A stretch of 64,000 bases of DNA from Homalodisca vitripennis (taxonomy: Eukaryota; Arthropoda; Insecta; Hemiptera; Cicadellidae). The stretch lies in NCBI RefSeq assembly GCF_021130785.1, contig NC_060212.1, positions 147,647,501 through 147,711,500 on the forward strand, written 5' to 3'. Positions 49,515 through 61,229 of the stretch are shown one piece after another. The stretch's first letter is position 1. Each line of letters begins with the position of its first letter. A program made the position numbers and the translations under genes. The notes beneath the pieces were generated by a model. The model was given only the letters and a program-made list of their open reading frames with translations. It did not search any database and was not told the origin of the DNA.

Positions 49515-49625
49515 CCAAAGGGTGTGAGAGGAAGGTAACATTGAAGGATTTAGGGCCGGAACATTCTGTCACTTCCGGCCTCCATCTGTAAATTGTTACC
49601 ACCCTTTTCCATCTGATGAAGTTCA
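49515..49625. repeat. CCGGAAGT hairpin island, copy E
   Basis: GGATTTAGGGCCGGAACATT and CACTTCCGGCCTCCATCTG repeat the core of 26365-26475, including the GGCCGGAA/TTCCGGCC inverted repeat (49554-49561, 49573-49580). Flanks (AAGGGTGTGAGAGGAAG against AAGGGTGGGAGGAAGAG) are also related. Confidence 0.6.
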
Positions 49626-51221
49626 GCTTTCTCTCTATAAAGTTAGAGATATCAATTTTCATTTCAAACAGTTTTTTTTCTTATCATTACTGGTAAATTT
49701 GAATCCACTGAGGTTATTATCGCTGAAGTACTCGGATAATATTTTGAATATTACATATTAATTATTTCTTACATTCTTAATTATTACAGTACACCATATT
49801 TCTTAGGGTTAAATAGTGTGTATATAATGCAAATGTAAGTTAAATAAACTAAAAATTTGACGTAATCATGAATAACAAAATGTACGGAATTAACAAATGT
49901 ATTAATGGTTTTACATGAAGAATATCAATCGTTTATATTTTTATACTAAAATTTGCAGTTAACGCAGCTTTGCACGCGATTTTTTAATGTTATTGAATAA
50001 CAGGTACGCCGTAACTTTGTCTTTTTTAGTGGCCTAATACCTAAAATCAACAGGAGTGTAAGTTTTAAGAAACATTATTGGAGTTCTGCAGTGTGAGAGC
50101 CAAAATTATTATGAGTATTAATGAAATACTAAAATTTCTCTGAAAATTGAATATTTGAATGAATAGTCTGGAGAATCAGTACCAGTTAAATATATTAAGT
50201 ACATAGAACTAAATTTGTCATAGTAATATTAGTGAAAGCACTTATTATGTAATATAATGAAGTCCTATTAATAAAATTTAATCGGAAATATAAATGTGTA
50301 TGATTCATATCAATTCAGTAACAATTGTTAAAAGATTCAAAAGCTAAAGATGATTGCCACGAGTTCCTACTAGGTTTATAATGTGAGTAAGCATTTCTCA
50401 ATAAAATAAATTATATTTCACAGACTATTGTACAATTTACTTTGTTTCCACGATTAAAAAAGTAGTACTTTGGTTTAAAGTATGTCTTTTTCAAAAAGTG
50501 ATTACTTCAGGTAATTTAATTGTTACTTCGGGTCTATGATATTTTAATACGGTAATAGCGTTTTTATTGTTGTCCTGATCAAGTATATAGGTCATGAAAA
50601 TATTCTTTGGTCAAAAATCGTATGCCTCTAGCAATTCTAATTAATTTCTCTGCTATAGAATCGTTTATACAAAAAAAAAACAATAATTATTAAAGTAGTT
50701 GGTTATCCTTCACTTCCAATTATGGCTCGACTACAAGGACTTCGGCCAAAACAATTAACGTAAGCATAGCAAATAAGAACTTTCTATTATAATAATTGAT
50801 ACCTGGAGTTTCCTTTACAGTTCATCTGTGCGAAATAATACCCTTATAATAATGTACATTTTGCGCAAACTTTGAGGAAACTTTGATATAATTTGATGCT
50901 CGATCAAGAAAATGTATAGAACGTTGGTCTGTAAAGCCTATTTGGATACATTTCTGGTCATTTTATTTTACTTCCACTCTAAGGTTGTTTTTCCAAATTA
51001 GCGTTTGCATTGTTGCTCTGAGCAAGGATATATATTTATTCTTTGGAAAAAGCGACTTCTTCCATTCACAGTAACCTGCTCTGGTAGAAAGTATTTCCGG
51101 TGCCAGTAGTCTGTTTAGGGCAATATAAGTATGTGTGCCAGGCTTAACATTTTTAGGACAGCTTGAAGTTGAAATTAAGAAAAAAAATGTTTCTAGAAGT
51201 AGCAACTATTTTTTAACTTAT
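49626..51221. other. AT-rich spacer
   Basis: One unrecognised 80-codon minus frame at 50963-51205 has no motif or composition that sets it apart. Nothing else was seen. Confidence 0.4.
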
Positions 51222-52010
51222 ATGGATGGTTGATCTTCATGACAGTGCTTTTTATTTTAAATTTATGTAATTAGAATGTAATGTTATTATTGGAACGTTT
51301 GTGTGAAGTTTGACGTTCTATGTTACCAAAAAAATCGAATTAAGAAAAAAATAGTTTTTTTGTCGGTTTAAACTCCATTTCAACCCCGATGGATGGTTGA
51401 TCTGTATGAAAACCCTTTTATTTTCCTACTGCGAGATACACGTCATGGTACGAGGAAATCGTGAAGTTTAAAAACACAAGATTTTCGAGGGTATTAATCT
51501 TATTTTTAACAATCATGGGCCGTTGAAATTCGTTAAAAACTTTTTTTAATTTATGTGAATTTGTGAAGTTTCTCTATCTTAGGTTATCGGGAAGTTGAAA
51601 ATTAAAAATATAGTTTTTTTTTTAACGTTTCAAGTCCAGACAAAAACGGCCAGGCGCAGCGTAGTGGGTAAGGTGGGTATCTCGAGATAACCGTATCAAG
51701 CAACGTCAAACATTGGATGGGCGTTCACAGAGTGAACCTCTCCTTGCAAGCAACCTGCCTATTGGCGATGGTTCGGATGTCACCTTTAAGTCGTTGGTGC
51801 CCAGGTTAAGTGTTAGAAAGGGCTTCTTAGACCTAACTTCGCCTGGTAATAAAGACATTCCTTACTATACATTTCTGGAATACATCTTGAGGTACACCTG
51901 TGTCATCATCCTACGACATTGGGAAGTTGGAAAAACAAAATATAGTTTTTATAGTGATTGTAATCTTATTTAAACCCCTTTCGTTGGTTAATATTTTTAA
52001 AACTACATTA
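51222..52010. repeat. degenerate tandem repeat, interrupted by SINE
   Basis: Recurring ordered motifs are GGATGGTTGATCT near 51222 and 51389, a TGTGAAGTTT element near 51302, 51458 and 51563, and GGGAAGTTG followed by AAAATATAG near 51588 and 51919. A poly-T/TTTAA(A)CCCC-type end closes each unit. Units are about 165 bp and strongly diverged. The array resumes after the SINE at 51647-51860. Confidence 0.55.
51647..51860 (+). mobile_element. SINE, probably 5S-rRNA-derived (SINE3-like)
   Basis: A GC-rich insert in AT-rich DNA. CTCGAGATAACCGTATCAAG-CAACGTC followed by CATTGGATGGGCGTTC resembles the internal promoter of 5S rRNA (GATC..CGAA...TAAGCA.CGTCGGGC...TTGGATGGG.GACC) in the same order. 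A non-5S body follows, ending near CGCCTGGTAATAAAG. A tRNA-derived head is the alternative (TAGTGGGTAAGG as a box A), but the ACTTGGATGGG-like element favours 5S. No target duplication was identified. Confidence 0.55.
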
Positions 52011-52144
52011 GTGTTTATATCTAACATGCGTAATGTATGTGCCAAATTTCAAATTACTTATTAATATACGGTATAATATCAATGTATTATTAGGTTAATT
52101 ATGTTAGGAGAGCACACAATCTCAAGTCTAGTATATCGTGTAAG

Positions 52145-52245
52145 GGTGAGAAGGAAATAACGAGGCTCTACATAAATTACTCTCCGACATAATCTAATAT
52201 TACCGCCACTGGTAAATGTTGTTGTACCCAGTCCCCTGAGCCAGT
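52145..52245. repeat. TAATATTACCGCC island, copy 2
   Basis: CTACATAAATTACTCTCCGA and ATCTAATATTACCGCCACTG match 39905-40015, with GATGTT/AATGTT and TACACC/TACCCA continuing the alignment downstream. No coding frame is present. Confidence 0.55.
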
Positions 52246-53056
52246 TGTAAGAATTCACAAGAACGGCAACTCTTTAGTATTCCTATACAGCTTATTTGCA
52301 TTATTCAATTTAAATCATGTCTTAAATGGTTATTTTGATTGTAAAAGTGCTAATGCAGTCTGCATACACATCATTGAATTAAAATTGTCTAGTTTTGTTT
52401 CGATGTGGTATAAAATTCATCAATTAACATAAAGAAACTCATGTATATAGGATTACACTACATTTAAACAAAACAAACCTTAATATGTGTGATCAGACTC
52501 TTCCAATCGGTTTTCGTTTTGTGTGATGTTAGAATATTTCCAAAAGACAAATATGTATCTAGTATTCCGAAGCAAACTAATTAAGGAAGTTATTACAGGT
52601 CTTGGTATTGTACAGTAAGTAAAACTAATTGTTGAAACCCAATTCCAATATTTGAAGAAATGAACATTTTGATTAAATAAAAAGTTTGTACGGGTATTCA
52701 AAGGTTTTATTTTAAAAGTTGGGCCATGTTATATTATTAAAAGATAAGCCTACAACAGATATTGGAGCGCACATTAGGCTACGCTCATTTTAGAGACTTT
52801 AGGCATTATATCAATTATATCATGCTTGGATGTGGTCCATCCCTCTGCTTTGACCTAACAATCAGTAGAAGCACTAACTATTTGCTGAAGTGATTACAGG
52901 AAGACTGTTTCTCCATTGTCTCTAATCTCATGAAGAGATATGCTCTTAATAGTCGAGTTTTCTTACGTAGAATTAATTTTGTTTGATTGGTTAACTTTTG
53001 AAACTTGATAAAATCTTAATTTTTAATAAAATTTAAAAGCGTTGAACTGACGTTTT
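52246..53056. other. AT-rich spacer, nothing recognised
   Basis: One unrecognised short minus frame at 52480-52701; no motif. Confidence 0.4.
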
Positions 53057-53061
53057 TATAT

Positions 53062-53095
<34 letters not shown>

Positions 53096-53101
53096 ATATA
53101 A
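53057..53101. repeat. (TA)n tract with G interruptions, palindromic edges
   Basis: CGTTTTTATATA on the left and TATATAAACG on the right give the tract complementary ends. Confidence 0.9.
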
Positions 53102-53740
53102 ACGTATGGCTACTCAAGTGTTACTATGTCACACTTTGTTTACTATCTCAAATGCTTGAATGGCATAAGAGTGTACTCAGTTTATCTACACACTAATTTG
53201 TTCTTCAATTTTCGTTTTGCCTACATTTTTACCCATAAGACCAAACGATAATATCAAAATTAAAGATATACTTATCCGAGACCAAAAACATAGACACACA
53301 TTTTTGGAAACTCCGAAAACAATGACAAATTTGAGCCTTTACAGAATTTTATATTTTATTATGAAATCATGTTCTTCATAGAAATATTTTTTGCTAATAA
53401 AAACTCAAATACTTTGAGTAATAAATAAACACAACATAATATGAAACGGGACGCTTTTTGACATTTTGCAAAAAATATTGCATAATGATTTCTGTTCTAA
53501 TAAGTTATAAGTTCCACGAATAAATTTAAAAAGCATAAAATATTATCAAAATTATGAGAAAGAATTGAAAAATGCATTATAAAGTAACATTTCCCCTTTA
53601 TAAATATTTTAAATGAATGTTTCATTTTTTTAGATATAGTCCTAAAGCCCTCAAATAAGTATGAACTTTCCTGTACAAATAAATAATTATTCAAAAATGA
53701 AAATTTCCACTGTCATTATTTAAAAAGTAGATAAATAAAA

Positions 53741-53826
53741 CATATTTGTAGTATATTACCTAAAATATAACGTTGTACACACGTTTTAAGTAGGGTAGAT
53801 CAGCAAATTGATATGACGCCAGTTTT
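53741..53826. repeat. 86-bp direct repeat, copy 1
   Basis: Begins CATATTTGTAGTATATTACC and ends GATATGACGCCAGTTTT. Identical over 86 bp to 53886-53971, giving a 145-bp period and a 59-bp spacer. Confidence 0.95.
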
Positions 53827-53885
53827 TTTTAGAAAGAAATCTTCCTTTTATTGGCATTTCATCCAGGATTTTTAAGCACATGTGT

Positions 53886-53971
53886 CATATTTGTAGTATA
53901 TTACCTAAAATATAACGTTGTACACACGTTTTAAGTAGGGTAGATCAGCAAATTGATATGACGCCAGTTTT
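53886..53971. repeat. 86-bp direct repeat, copy 2
   Basis: No differences from 53741-53826 were seen. Zero divergence indicates a very recent duplication or gene conversion, or possibly an assembly error. The unit matches no recognised element. Confidence 0.95.
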
Positions 53972-54068
53972 AAAGTTTATAAAGTTTAGTTTTTAAAGTT
54001 TAAGTTTATTTTGTATACTTCCATAAAATTTAATTTTAGATATGTAAACACTGCAGAGGTGGCGATTG

Positions 54069-54092
54069 TTTTTTTTTTTTTTTTTTTTTTTT
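54069..54092 (-). repeat. 24-T run, probable retroposed poly(A) tail (minus)
   Basis: The minus strand reads TAAAATAAAA (54111-54120, containing AATAAA) about 20 nt before an A24 run. That is the layout of a polyadenylated retroposed RNA 3' end. The insert would lie at higher coordinates; its body is not recognised. A (TTCA)n patch follows at 54236-54260. Confidence 0.5.
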
Positions 54093-54889
54093 AAGTACAT
54101 GCTAGACTCATTTTATTTTATATGTTTCTAAAATATTTTTCTTTCAAAACTGGTCACATAACTTGATACAGTGGCCAGTTAATTTCCAAACAATGTATAT
54201 GTATTTTTATATTTGTTGTTACTAATTGGAAATAAATTCATTTATTCATTTATTCATTCATATGCATCACATACTGCCAAGTTTTCAATATCGTTTTAAT
54301 AATGGTAAACACATTCCACAAGCATCTTACTGAGTTAATTCCATATTAAGCTGACTTGATTGAACGCTTTTGTTTTAGGATGTAAGAATAGGCATGCTTT
54401 CAACTAATGTGGTGAATAGATGATGCAATGTTGTAAATTTGTATTAAAATCATGAAGCTTTTACTTTGTTGTTTAAAGTAACTTTAAAAGTAAATAAATT
54501 AACCTAGCTTACTTTCATGAAAGAGCAAACAGATTTTAAAACGTAAATTGAATATATTGGGTAAAATAATATATTTTAAATATCATTTGTATACTTACTC
54601 AAGTGGCCTCTGTCTTATCATAATACTTATTTTCATCAATTTTACAGTTAGGAATTACTTTAGCATTACGAAATTTAGACAAAAAAGACAATATCACCAA
54701 GACAAATTTAATTGTCGCAAATGGATTAAAACATATTCTTACCCTTTCAGTTGCTATTAACTATCAATACTATTACTAGTTACTATCGTTTATTTCTTAG
54801 GAATATGTAATTTTGCATGTAAATATTGAATGGGGTTTACTTAATAAGGAGTATTAAAGAATACCAAGCGAATTCATTAAAGAAGAAGA

Positions 54890-55010
54890 TAGAGGTGTAC
54901 AGGTGACGTTCCTTTCTATTGATTGAGACAGTCACTTCCGGTTCATTGCAGTCAATACCCCCTTGTCTCACCCCATCACCTCATGGGTCTCGTTATACAG
55001 TTTGACCAGA
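54890..55010. other. GC-richer island with ACTTCCGG
   Basis: Contains TCACTTCCGGTTC (54932-54944) and GGGTCTCGTTATAC. The first shares the ETS-type site with islands D and E, and the second resembles the GGTCTCATT downstream of island D. Similarity elsewhere is low, so membership is uncertain. Confidence 0.35.
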
Positions 55011-55790
55011 TGACCGAATAAGACATATGACAAAATTTGTTTTTCAAATTTAATAATGCAGTTCTTACTACTAGTTAGAGGACTGAATTTTTATAAAACG
55101 TTGTTATTGTTATTATAAATAAATTGTAGTTCTATTCCGTACACACTCAGTTATATGAGAGATTATTTTGAAAGAGTGAGGCTTGAGTGAGTGGTTGGAT
55201 ATGTGTTTAATAATTGTGTTTATTTCTTACGCAGCAAGACAAGGGTTTAACTAACAAAATCCTAAACTAGTTAATAACCTCAACGTTCTTACTATAGCTA
55301 ATTTATGACAAAAATAAGGAATGCATTCTAAATCAGAAGAATAAAGCTTCATTCATGAATATTTTGTCAATATTATCGTTAGCTTAATGATTTTGTTCGA
55401 AAACTGTATCCTTAAACTGTTATACGTCTTTGTAACTATAGGCATCCGGTTTTTCAAAGCGATTAGACTGATACAGTAACATGTATACACACAGCTTTAA
55501 AAATTTTAGCGTACTTTCAGAAGCTTTGAGCAACTTTTCCTTTCGTACAAATTCATTGAACTATGAGAAAGTTCTCAAATTATCAATGTTCGTTTATCGA
55601 CTGTAAATAATAATTTCCACATAACCTATCTATGGTGTTGTAGGTTAGTTAAAAATGATCATTACGAGATCAGATAAGCATCTTTGTAGGTGAATTTATA
55701 TACAGTCTACTAACTACACTGCTATAAGTATTAATTTCTAGGACGAATGTTATATGAGTTTTTATATTACCAAAAATAACCAAGATAATA

Positions 55791-56065
55791 ACATATATAT
55801 CGTCCCTAGCCTTGCCCACTGTAGTGGTCCTTCACAATGGTTCCGGTAAGGCTTGAAATTGTTTAGAAAATTTTAATATAAGCAGACAGAACACATATCT
55901 CGTCCCTAGAGGTAAGGAAGACACACCAGTGGTTTACAATACAGTGTCGGTCTATTGTTGCAAGGCGCTGTTCTGCATTCCCTGTACTCTCATGCTAATG
56001 TCGACGTCCTCCTACACTGGTTCCGGTAAAACTTCAGTGTTTGCGTACAACAATGTAACATAAGC
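55791..56065. repeat. degenerate two-unit direct repeat
   Basis: Unit 1 (55791-55884) and unit 2 (55890-56065) both start ACATAT(A/-)TCTCGTCCCTAG-like and contain GGTTCCGGTAA followed by a CTT(G/C)A, TGTTT, ATAAGC series. Unit 2 carries about 80 bp extra between these landmarks. Not recognised as a known element. Confidence 0.5.
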
Positions 56066-59000
56066 TTTGTGGTGAGTTCTATTTTATAATACATTCAGCT
56101 TTGTTTATTTCATTCTTTGTAGCTTTGGGGAAAATTGTCCCAGTTTTACACCCATAGAAATGAACAATATTAAAAATAAAGTACATGGTAGTTAAAAAAT
56201 AAATATGCTTTTTAAAAACTACGAGTACAAAAAAACAATATTTTAGGTTTATGATTAACGTAGGTTGAATTACAATTACTGTATAATGAATACTTTCTTA
56301 CATATTAATAAATATTCTGAAGTTGTTGAAAAGTATTTTGTTTTGTCTTACAAATATTTAGTTTTATATGTTTTTTTTAAATACGTCAAAACACATTTTG
56401 TTTGTCAAGTCCACAGTTTTATAGCTGTAATATTGAATTGCTATATTGTGTAACTTGAATAAAATTTTCTTTCAATATTTATGTATTGAAATTGAATATA
56501 AAATCATAGTAAGTATAAGTTAATAATTTAGTGATATATACATATATATTTAGTGGGAACCTGCTAATTATCCAATACTAGTGCAGTTTTTTCACATGAG
56601 GTAGAAAAAGTACATACAGTTCTTATTATGTAAAATTAATTATGTTTAATTAAAATACACATATTTATTTATTTTCAATAATTAGGAATTAGAATAAGTA
56701 ATTACAAGATTTTTCTCAATTTCTCATTTTTAAATGTTTCTCTTATGGAAGTGTAACACGACATCACGTGATGACATATAATCGCAAATAGCTCAGTACA
56801 GGACTTTAATGTTTGATAACTATTTTCATGTAACAGATTGTAGGTTACGCGGAATGGCCTCAAACTATTGAGATACGTCCTCGTTTCTCAATTCGATTCC
56901 TCGTTTCAGGAAAATAACATTTTAAAAATATATATTTTAAGTGATTAGCTTAAGCACTTTTAGACTGAGATACTGTGGGGCTTCTCTAGCGGAGAAATAA
57001 ATAGTTTTCTGTATAGGTGAGGTATGAGTAAATAATTCTTTGTGAAGTATACGTTTACAGTTTTCCAATTAATAATTCCAATATGTTGTGATAGTTGTAT
57101 TAAAAATAGTATTTTGGCTGTTTGAGTTTTGTATCATATGTTTATTTAATAATATACTTATAAGCGTAATAACGCTTGATTGTCCATTTTCAGATGTACT
57201 CGTACAAAATTATGAGATTAATTCTCTGTAATGTTTAGTATGAAAACCTTTTCGTTCTTAAACTACTTTTCATATATTAGTGTTCAATTTCCTGCTTCAT
57301 TTTTTAATTTTTATTTAGTCTGGACTATTATTCATTTTTGTTAAATGTTTTTGTATAGAGTAGCAGATGATTGAAATGTATTTTTGTTCTCTTAAAAATT
57401 GTAATAATTTGTAACTATTCATTGTCATATAAACATAGAATCGAAATATTGAGGTAAAATAATATCGAATAACATTAATTATGAAATCCATTATAAAGTC
57501 AAAAGCGAAAATTATCGTATTCTTATCATATTGAACCTTGGATTGCGTTTATATAAATTTCATATTTTCGTACTTTTGACTATTGATTAGGATTTTTCTT
57601 GCAATTATTAAATGTTTTCAATTAAACAACATGGATTCATCTTACAGTTTAATATTAAACTATCCATTAGGTAACCTTTTCAATTTAAGATTGTATTAGT
57701 TTAATTAATATAAAGAAACATATGTAACTCATCAAGGATATCTAAAATGTATCGCGGATTCATTTTATTTCTTTAATTAAAATTGAAAAAGAAATTTTAA
57801 ACGCAATTATTTTATCCTGGGAGAAAAATACTTAATGTTTAAATTTGGCATCGTGATTATTAAAAATATTTCATACTTATTATTGAAGAAAGAACGCAAA
57901 TATAGAGTGAAAAGCCCTTGTTGAAAGTAATAACAAATTTTTAATCCCAGTAGCTTTGTGAATTCTTAAGCTCCCTGTCTTAAAATATTTAGGATGACGA
58001 TACTGATATTTTTGAAATGAGACATCCCCCAAAATTCTACGATCAATATTAAGGGCATAAAACTGTATGAGGTTTATAAATTGTCCTTGAAATAACATCT
58101 CAGTCACTGTGCTACATCCGGCTGTTAGAATTGTCCACTTCCTTTATGGACACGGAATTTTCAACAAGCCACTACATAGAGTAGGAAAGAGTGACATCAG
58201 TATGCGCCGGTGCTGCTAACATAGCTAAAATTTTAATAAAAAGATCTTATATTCCTGTGTGGTGGATGGAGGTAAGTAACAACCACAGAAATTTTACTGT
58301 AGAGATAAATTTAACTGACAAATTTAATGACTGGTTTTACTCTATATGACTAGTAAACCAAAGCCTTATTCTCCAGAATGACCCAACGTGACAAATGGGT
58401 AGTGCAAATAAGAGGATCACCTGGAAAATGGTTACTACTAGTCCAGTGGATAGCGATAAAAAAGTAAATACGTAAAGCTTAATCTCTTTTAAAGCTCGAA
58501 ATAAGCATTCATGGCTTGGAAGTTATACTAAGTTGAGGGGTGTTTTATAAAATCGACATATGTAAACCACGTATAAACTGACCCATTCATATTGTGGACT
58601 ACAATGCTAGACTAAAAAGGATTATTTTTTTCCAATAGTCCAGCAAAACATTTCAAAATATAGTAACAAAACGTCATTTACACTATAGGAACCATGATAT
58701 TCTCGGTTTTTAAAACATTGCTAGGTTAGTGGTATTCATGCATTCCTGTTGGTATTTTGTAACCAGGTGGTTCTTTAGCACAAGTTTGAATATAAGAAGC
58801 TTACATACTCTAATGGAAATCGATCTAATATTGTGGCCGGTCAGCCAAAGAATTTGTTTCTTATGTACGAGTCGTACATTAATGCCCATATACTCGTAAA
58901 CATAAGTAGCTAAAATAATAATAGTAAATATCAGATTTATGTCATAAATAATATTCTACCAATGATCATTTATGTTACTGAAACAATATTTTGAATCGAT

Positions 59001-59999
59001 TTCGCATTTGACACCAACATATATTAATATATAACAAACAATTAAAGTATTCTTGATTTTAAATAAAACATAAATATTTTTTTAAATTAATAAAGCCAAT
59101 CACTCTCTTAATGGAATGTGTATTAAATCAAACTGAAAATTTCAGGCAATTGAGTTTAATATAAAAAGAAGTAGGAATTAATTCAATAGGTCCATAATTC
59201 CAATTAGAAGTCGTATAAAACTGTCAAGTTAAAACGAGTACTAAGACGCTTTCAAATAATTAATCTCGTTCCTTTTGCTGTGAAGTGACTTATTTTGTTC
59301 AAAGAGCTAATTTTAAGCATTGGCTGTAGATATTCATCGAATTTGGTGAATTAATATTATAATTCACTATAATATTCATTATAATAATTCATTATAATAA
59401 TTAATAATTATTATATTAAACCCAGAACATGATATATTTCAGGTAGTCTAATTGATTGTCACATAAAAGTACAAGCATTGTCTACTCAATATACATAATT
59501 ACAACTACATGTGATATATTTTTTAATTTTATATTTACTTTGTCTCGCAATAACATTTTTGTGGTCTTCATTTTTCTTTTTATTCCGATTTTTACCACGC
59601 ACAATTTTAAGAAAACATGATATGTTTAAATTTTTCGGGATGTCCACGAGATGTTATAATTAAATAGTTTACTTATGAATTATATCACAAAATTTTATTC
59701 ATAAGTACAATTATAGCTTTTGTAATGCTAATAGATTGTGCGTTTTTCAATTAAAAAAATTAATGACTAAACATTTAACAATTATAATACATTTGTTTGC
59801 ACTATTAATTACGGAAAAATGTTGTGATTTAATATTTACTCTTCTAATAAGTAATGTCAATGATTTAAATTTTAACATTTTACATTGGAATGTGTCAACA
59901 AAACCTTACCGAATAATTAATTCCTTTTGATTTTAATAGTATCTTATTTTACATATAAAGTTAAGTGTTACCTATCCCTCAGGGCTCATTATCTTTATT
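56066..59999. other. AT-rich spacer without recognisable genes
   Basis: Frames at 56265-56453, 57880-58107 and 59736-59930 are unrecognised and as AT-rich as the flanks. A patch at 58090-58220 is GC-richer; its minus strand shows a weak resemblance (GCATACTGATGTCACTCTTT) to 54895-54920. Confidence 0.4.
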
Positions 60000-60400
60000 A
60001 GTACGTGGGCGGCGATCACGGGATTACCCGAGCTGAGTATGTCATTACTTCCACTTTTTTATCTTTCTTTCCCATTTTTCTTAGTCTCGGTCGACCGCTC
60101 TAGGTGAGAGCTGATGTGAGCGGTGAGGCCTAAGTCATCTACTGGTTAAGTAGCCAGCCACTTCGGTCTCTGGTCAGGAAGTGTAGAGTAGACAGGGGTG
60201 TGGGGCTCCTTTTGCAGCGTAAAAGCCAAATTTTGTGCGAACGAAGAACAGCGGGTCTCAGGGAACTAAGGTAGGGCCGCCTCACAAGCTGCGGTTTGGG
60301 AGACGCCCAAGGGTATGTCTCGTTTCCGGTCAATCGGCCCGCCCTATTTAACACGACGCTAGAAAAAACCCCCTCATTAGGACAATAAAACAAAAGTGTA
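60000..60400 (-). other. GC-rich leader-like island with short minus frames
   Basis: Sharply GC-richer than its surroundings. On the minus strand an 84-codon frame (60139-60393) is followed by a second frame at 60016-60075. The second starts in good context (AAGAAAAATGG), reads MGKKDKKVEVMTYSARVIP, and stops at TGA. A GC-rich leader followed by a short basic N-terminus suggests the 5' end of a retroelement. No downstream homology was found to prove it. Confidence 0.3.
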
Positions 60401-61229
60401 GTAATCCGGGATCAGAGTGGCATTGACAAGAATCGCTCTATGATTCAGATAGCGAATTAGATTCTAAAATTTCAGTTCAATCTCATGCCTGAATATCAAT
60501 ATCAAGGGGATAATAAGAACAGTAAAACAAATATGACTGAATTTATAACCTTTCGGAAATCTGATATATACTATATTGGCTATCCTCCGAAATAGGAGGG
60601 CTAAAAAATATACTTTTGAAATATTGAAATTTTTGTACATTCTTCTATTAATAGTTTTTTACTAGGCCAATAAAATATGTAATATTGATTATAATTATAT
60701 GTTTGTTTGTTTATTTCCAAACGTTCCTAAGGAATTGCATGAAATAAAATACTGATAGGATTAACCAAACATTCTTATTACCTACATTATTCTTGTTGTA
60801 ACCGATATGAGCTATTACAGAAAACTTGATCAATAATTCAATGCACTTTGAAGCCGTTTAAAATCGCATCTTTTACGTTCCTAGGAAGTCACTCAACATT
60901 TGAAAAATCTTGGAGAAACCTTGACAATCACCAATGTTCCCTTGTCTCACTGGAATAAAAACTGGCTCTCTTCCCAGCTATAATCATGCTTATTAGCCTG
61001 CGAGATGTTTTAATAGTATGATAGAAAAGTATCTTACCCTAACAACCCTTGCTTCGAGGTGTTGATATGTTGTATCCACGAGATCGGTTTCGATGGCGAA
61101 ACACAATTTTAAGCCAGATTGCGGAAATAAATCAAACATTTAGTCTTCAAAGTCGTCAATGATTTTAAAATAGAGATAAAATTATACACAAAGCACGGAG
61201 AGCAAACTAAAAGCAAGGATTGGTAAGGT

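Noticed and set aside
50963..51205. 80-codon minus frame
   Set aside because: Unrecognised, with no supporting start context or conserved element.
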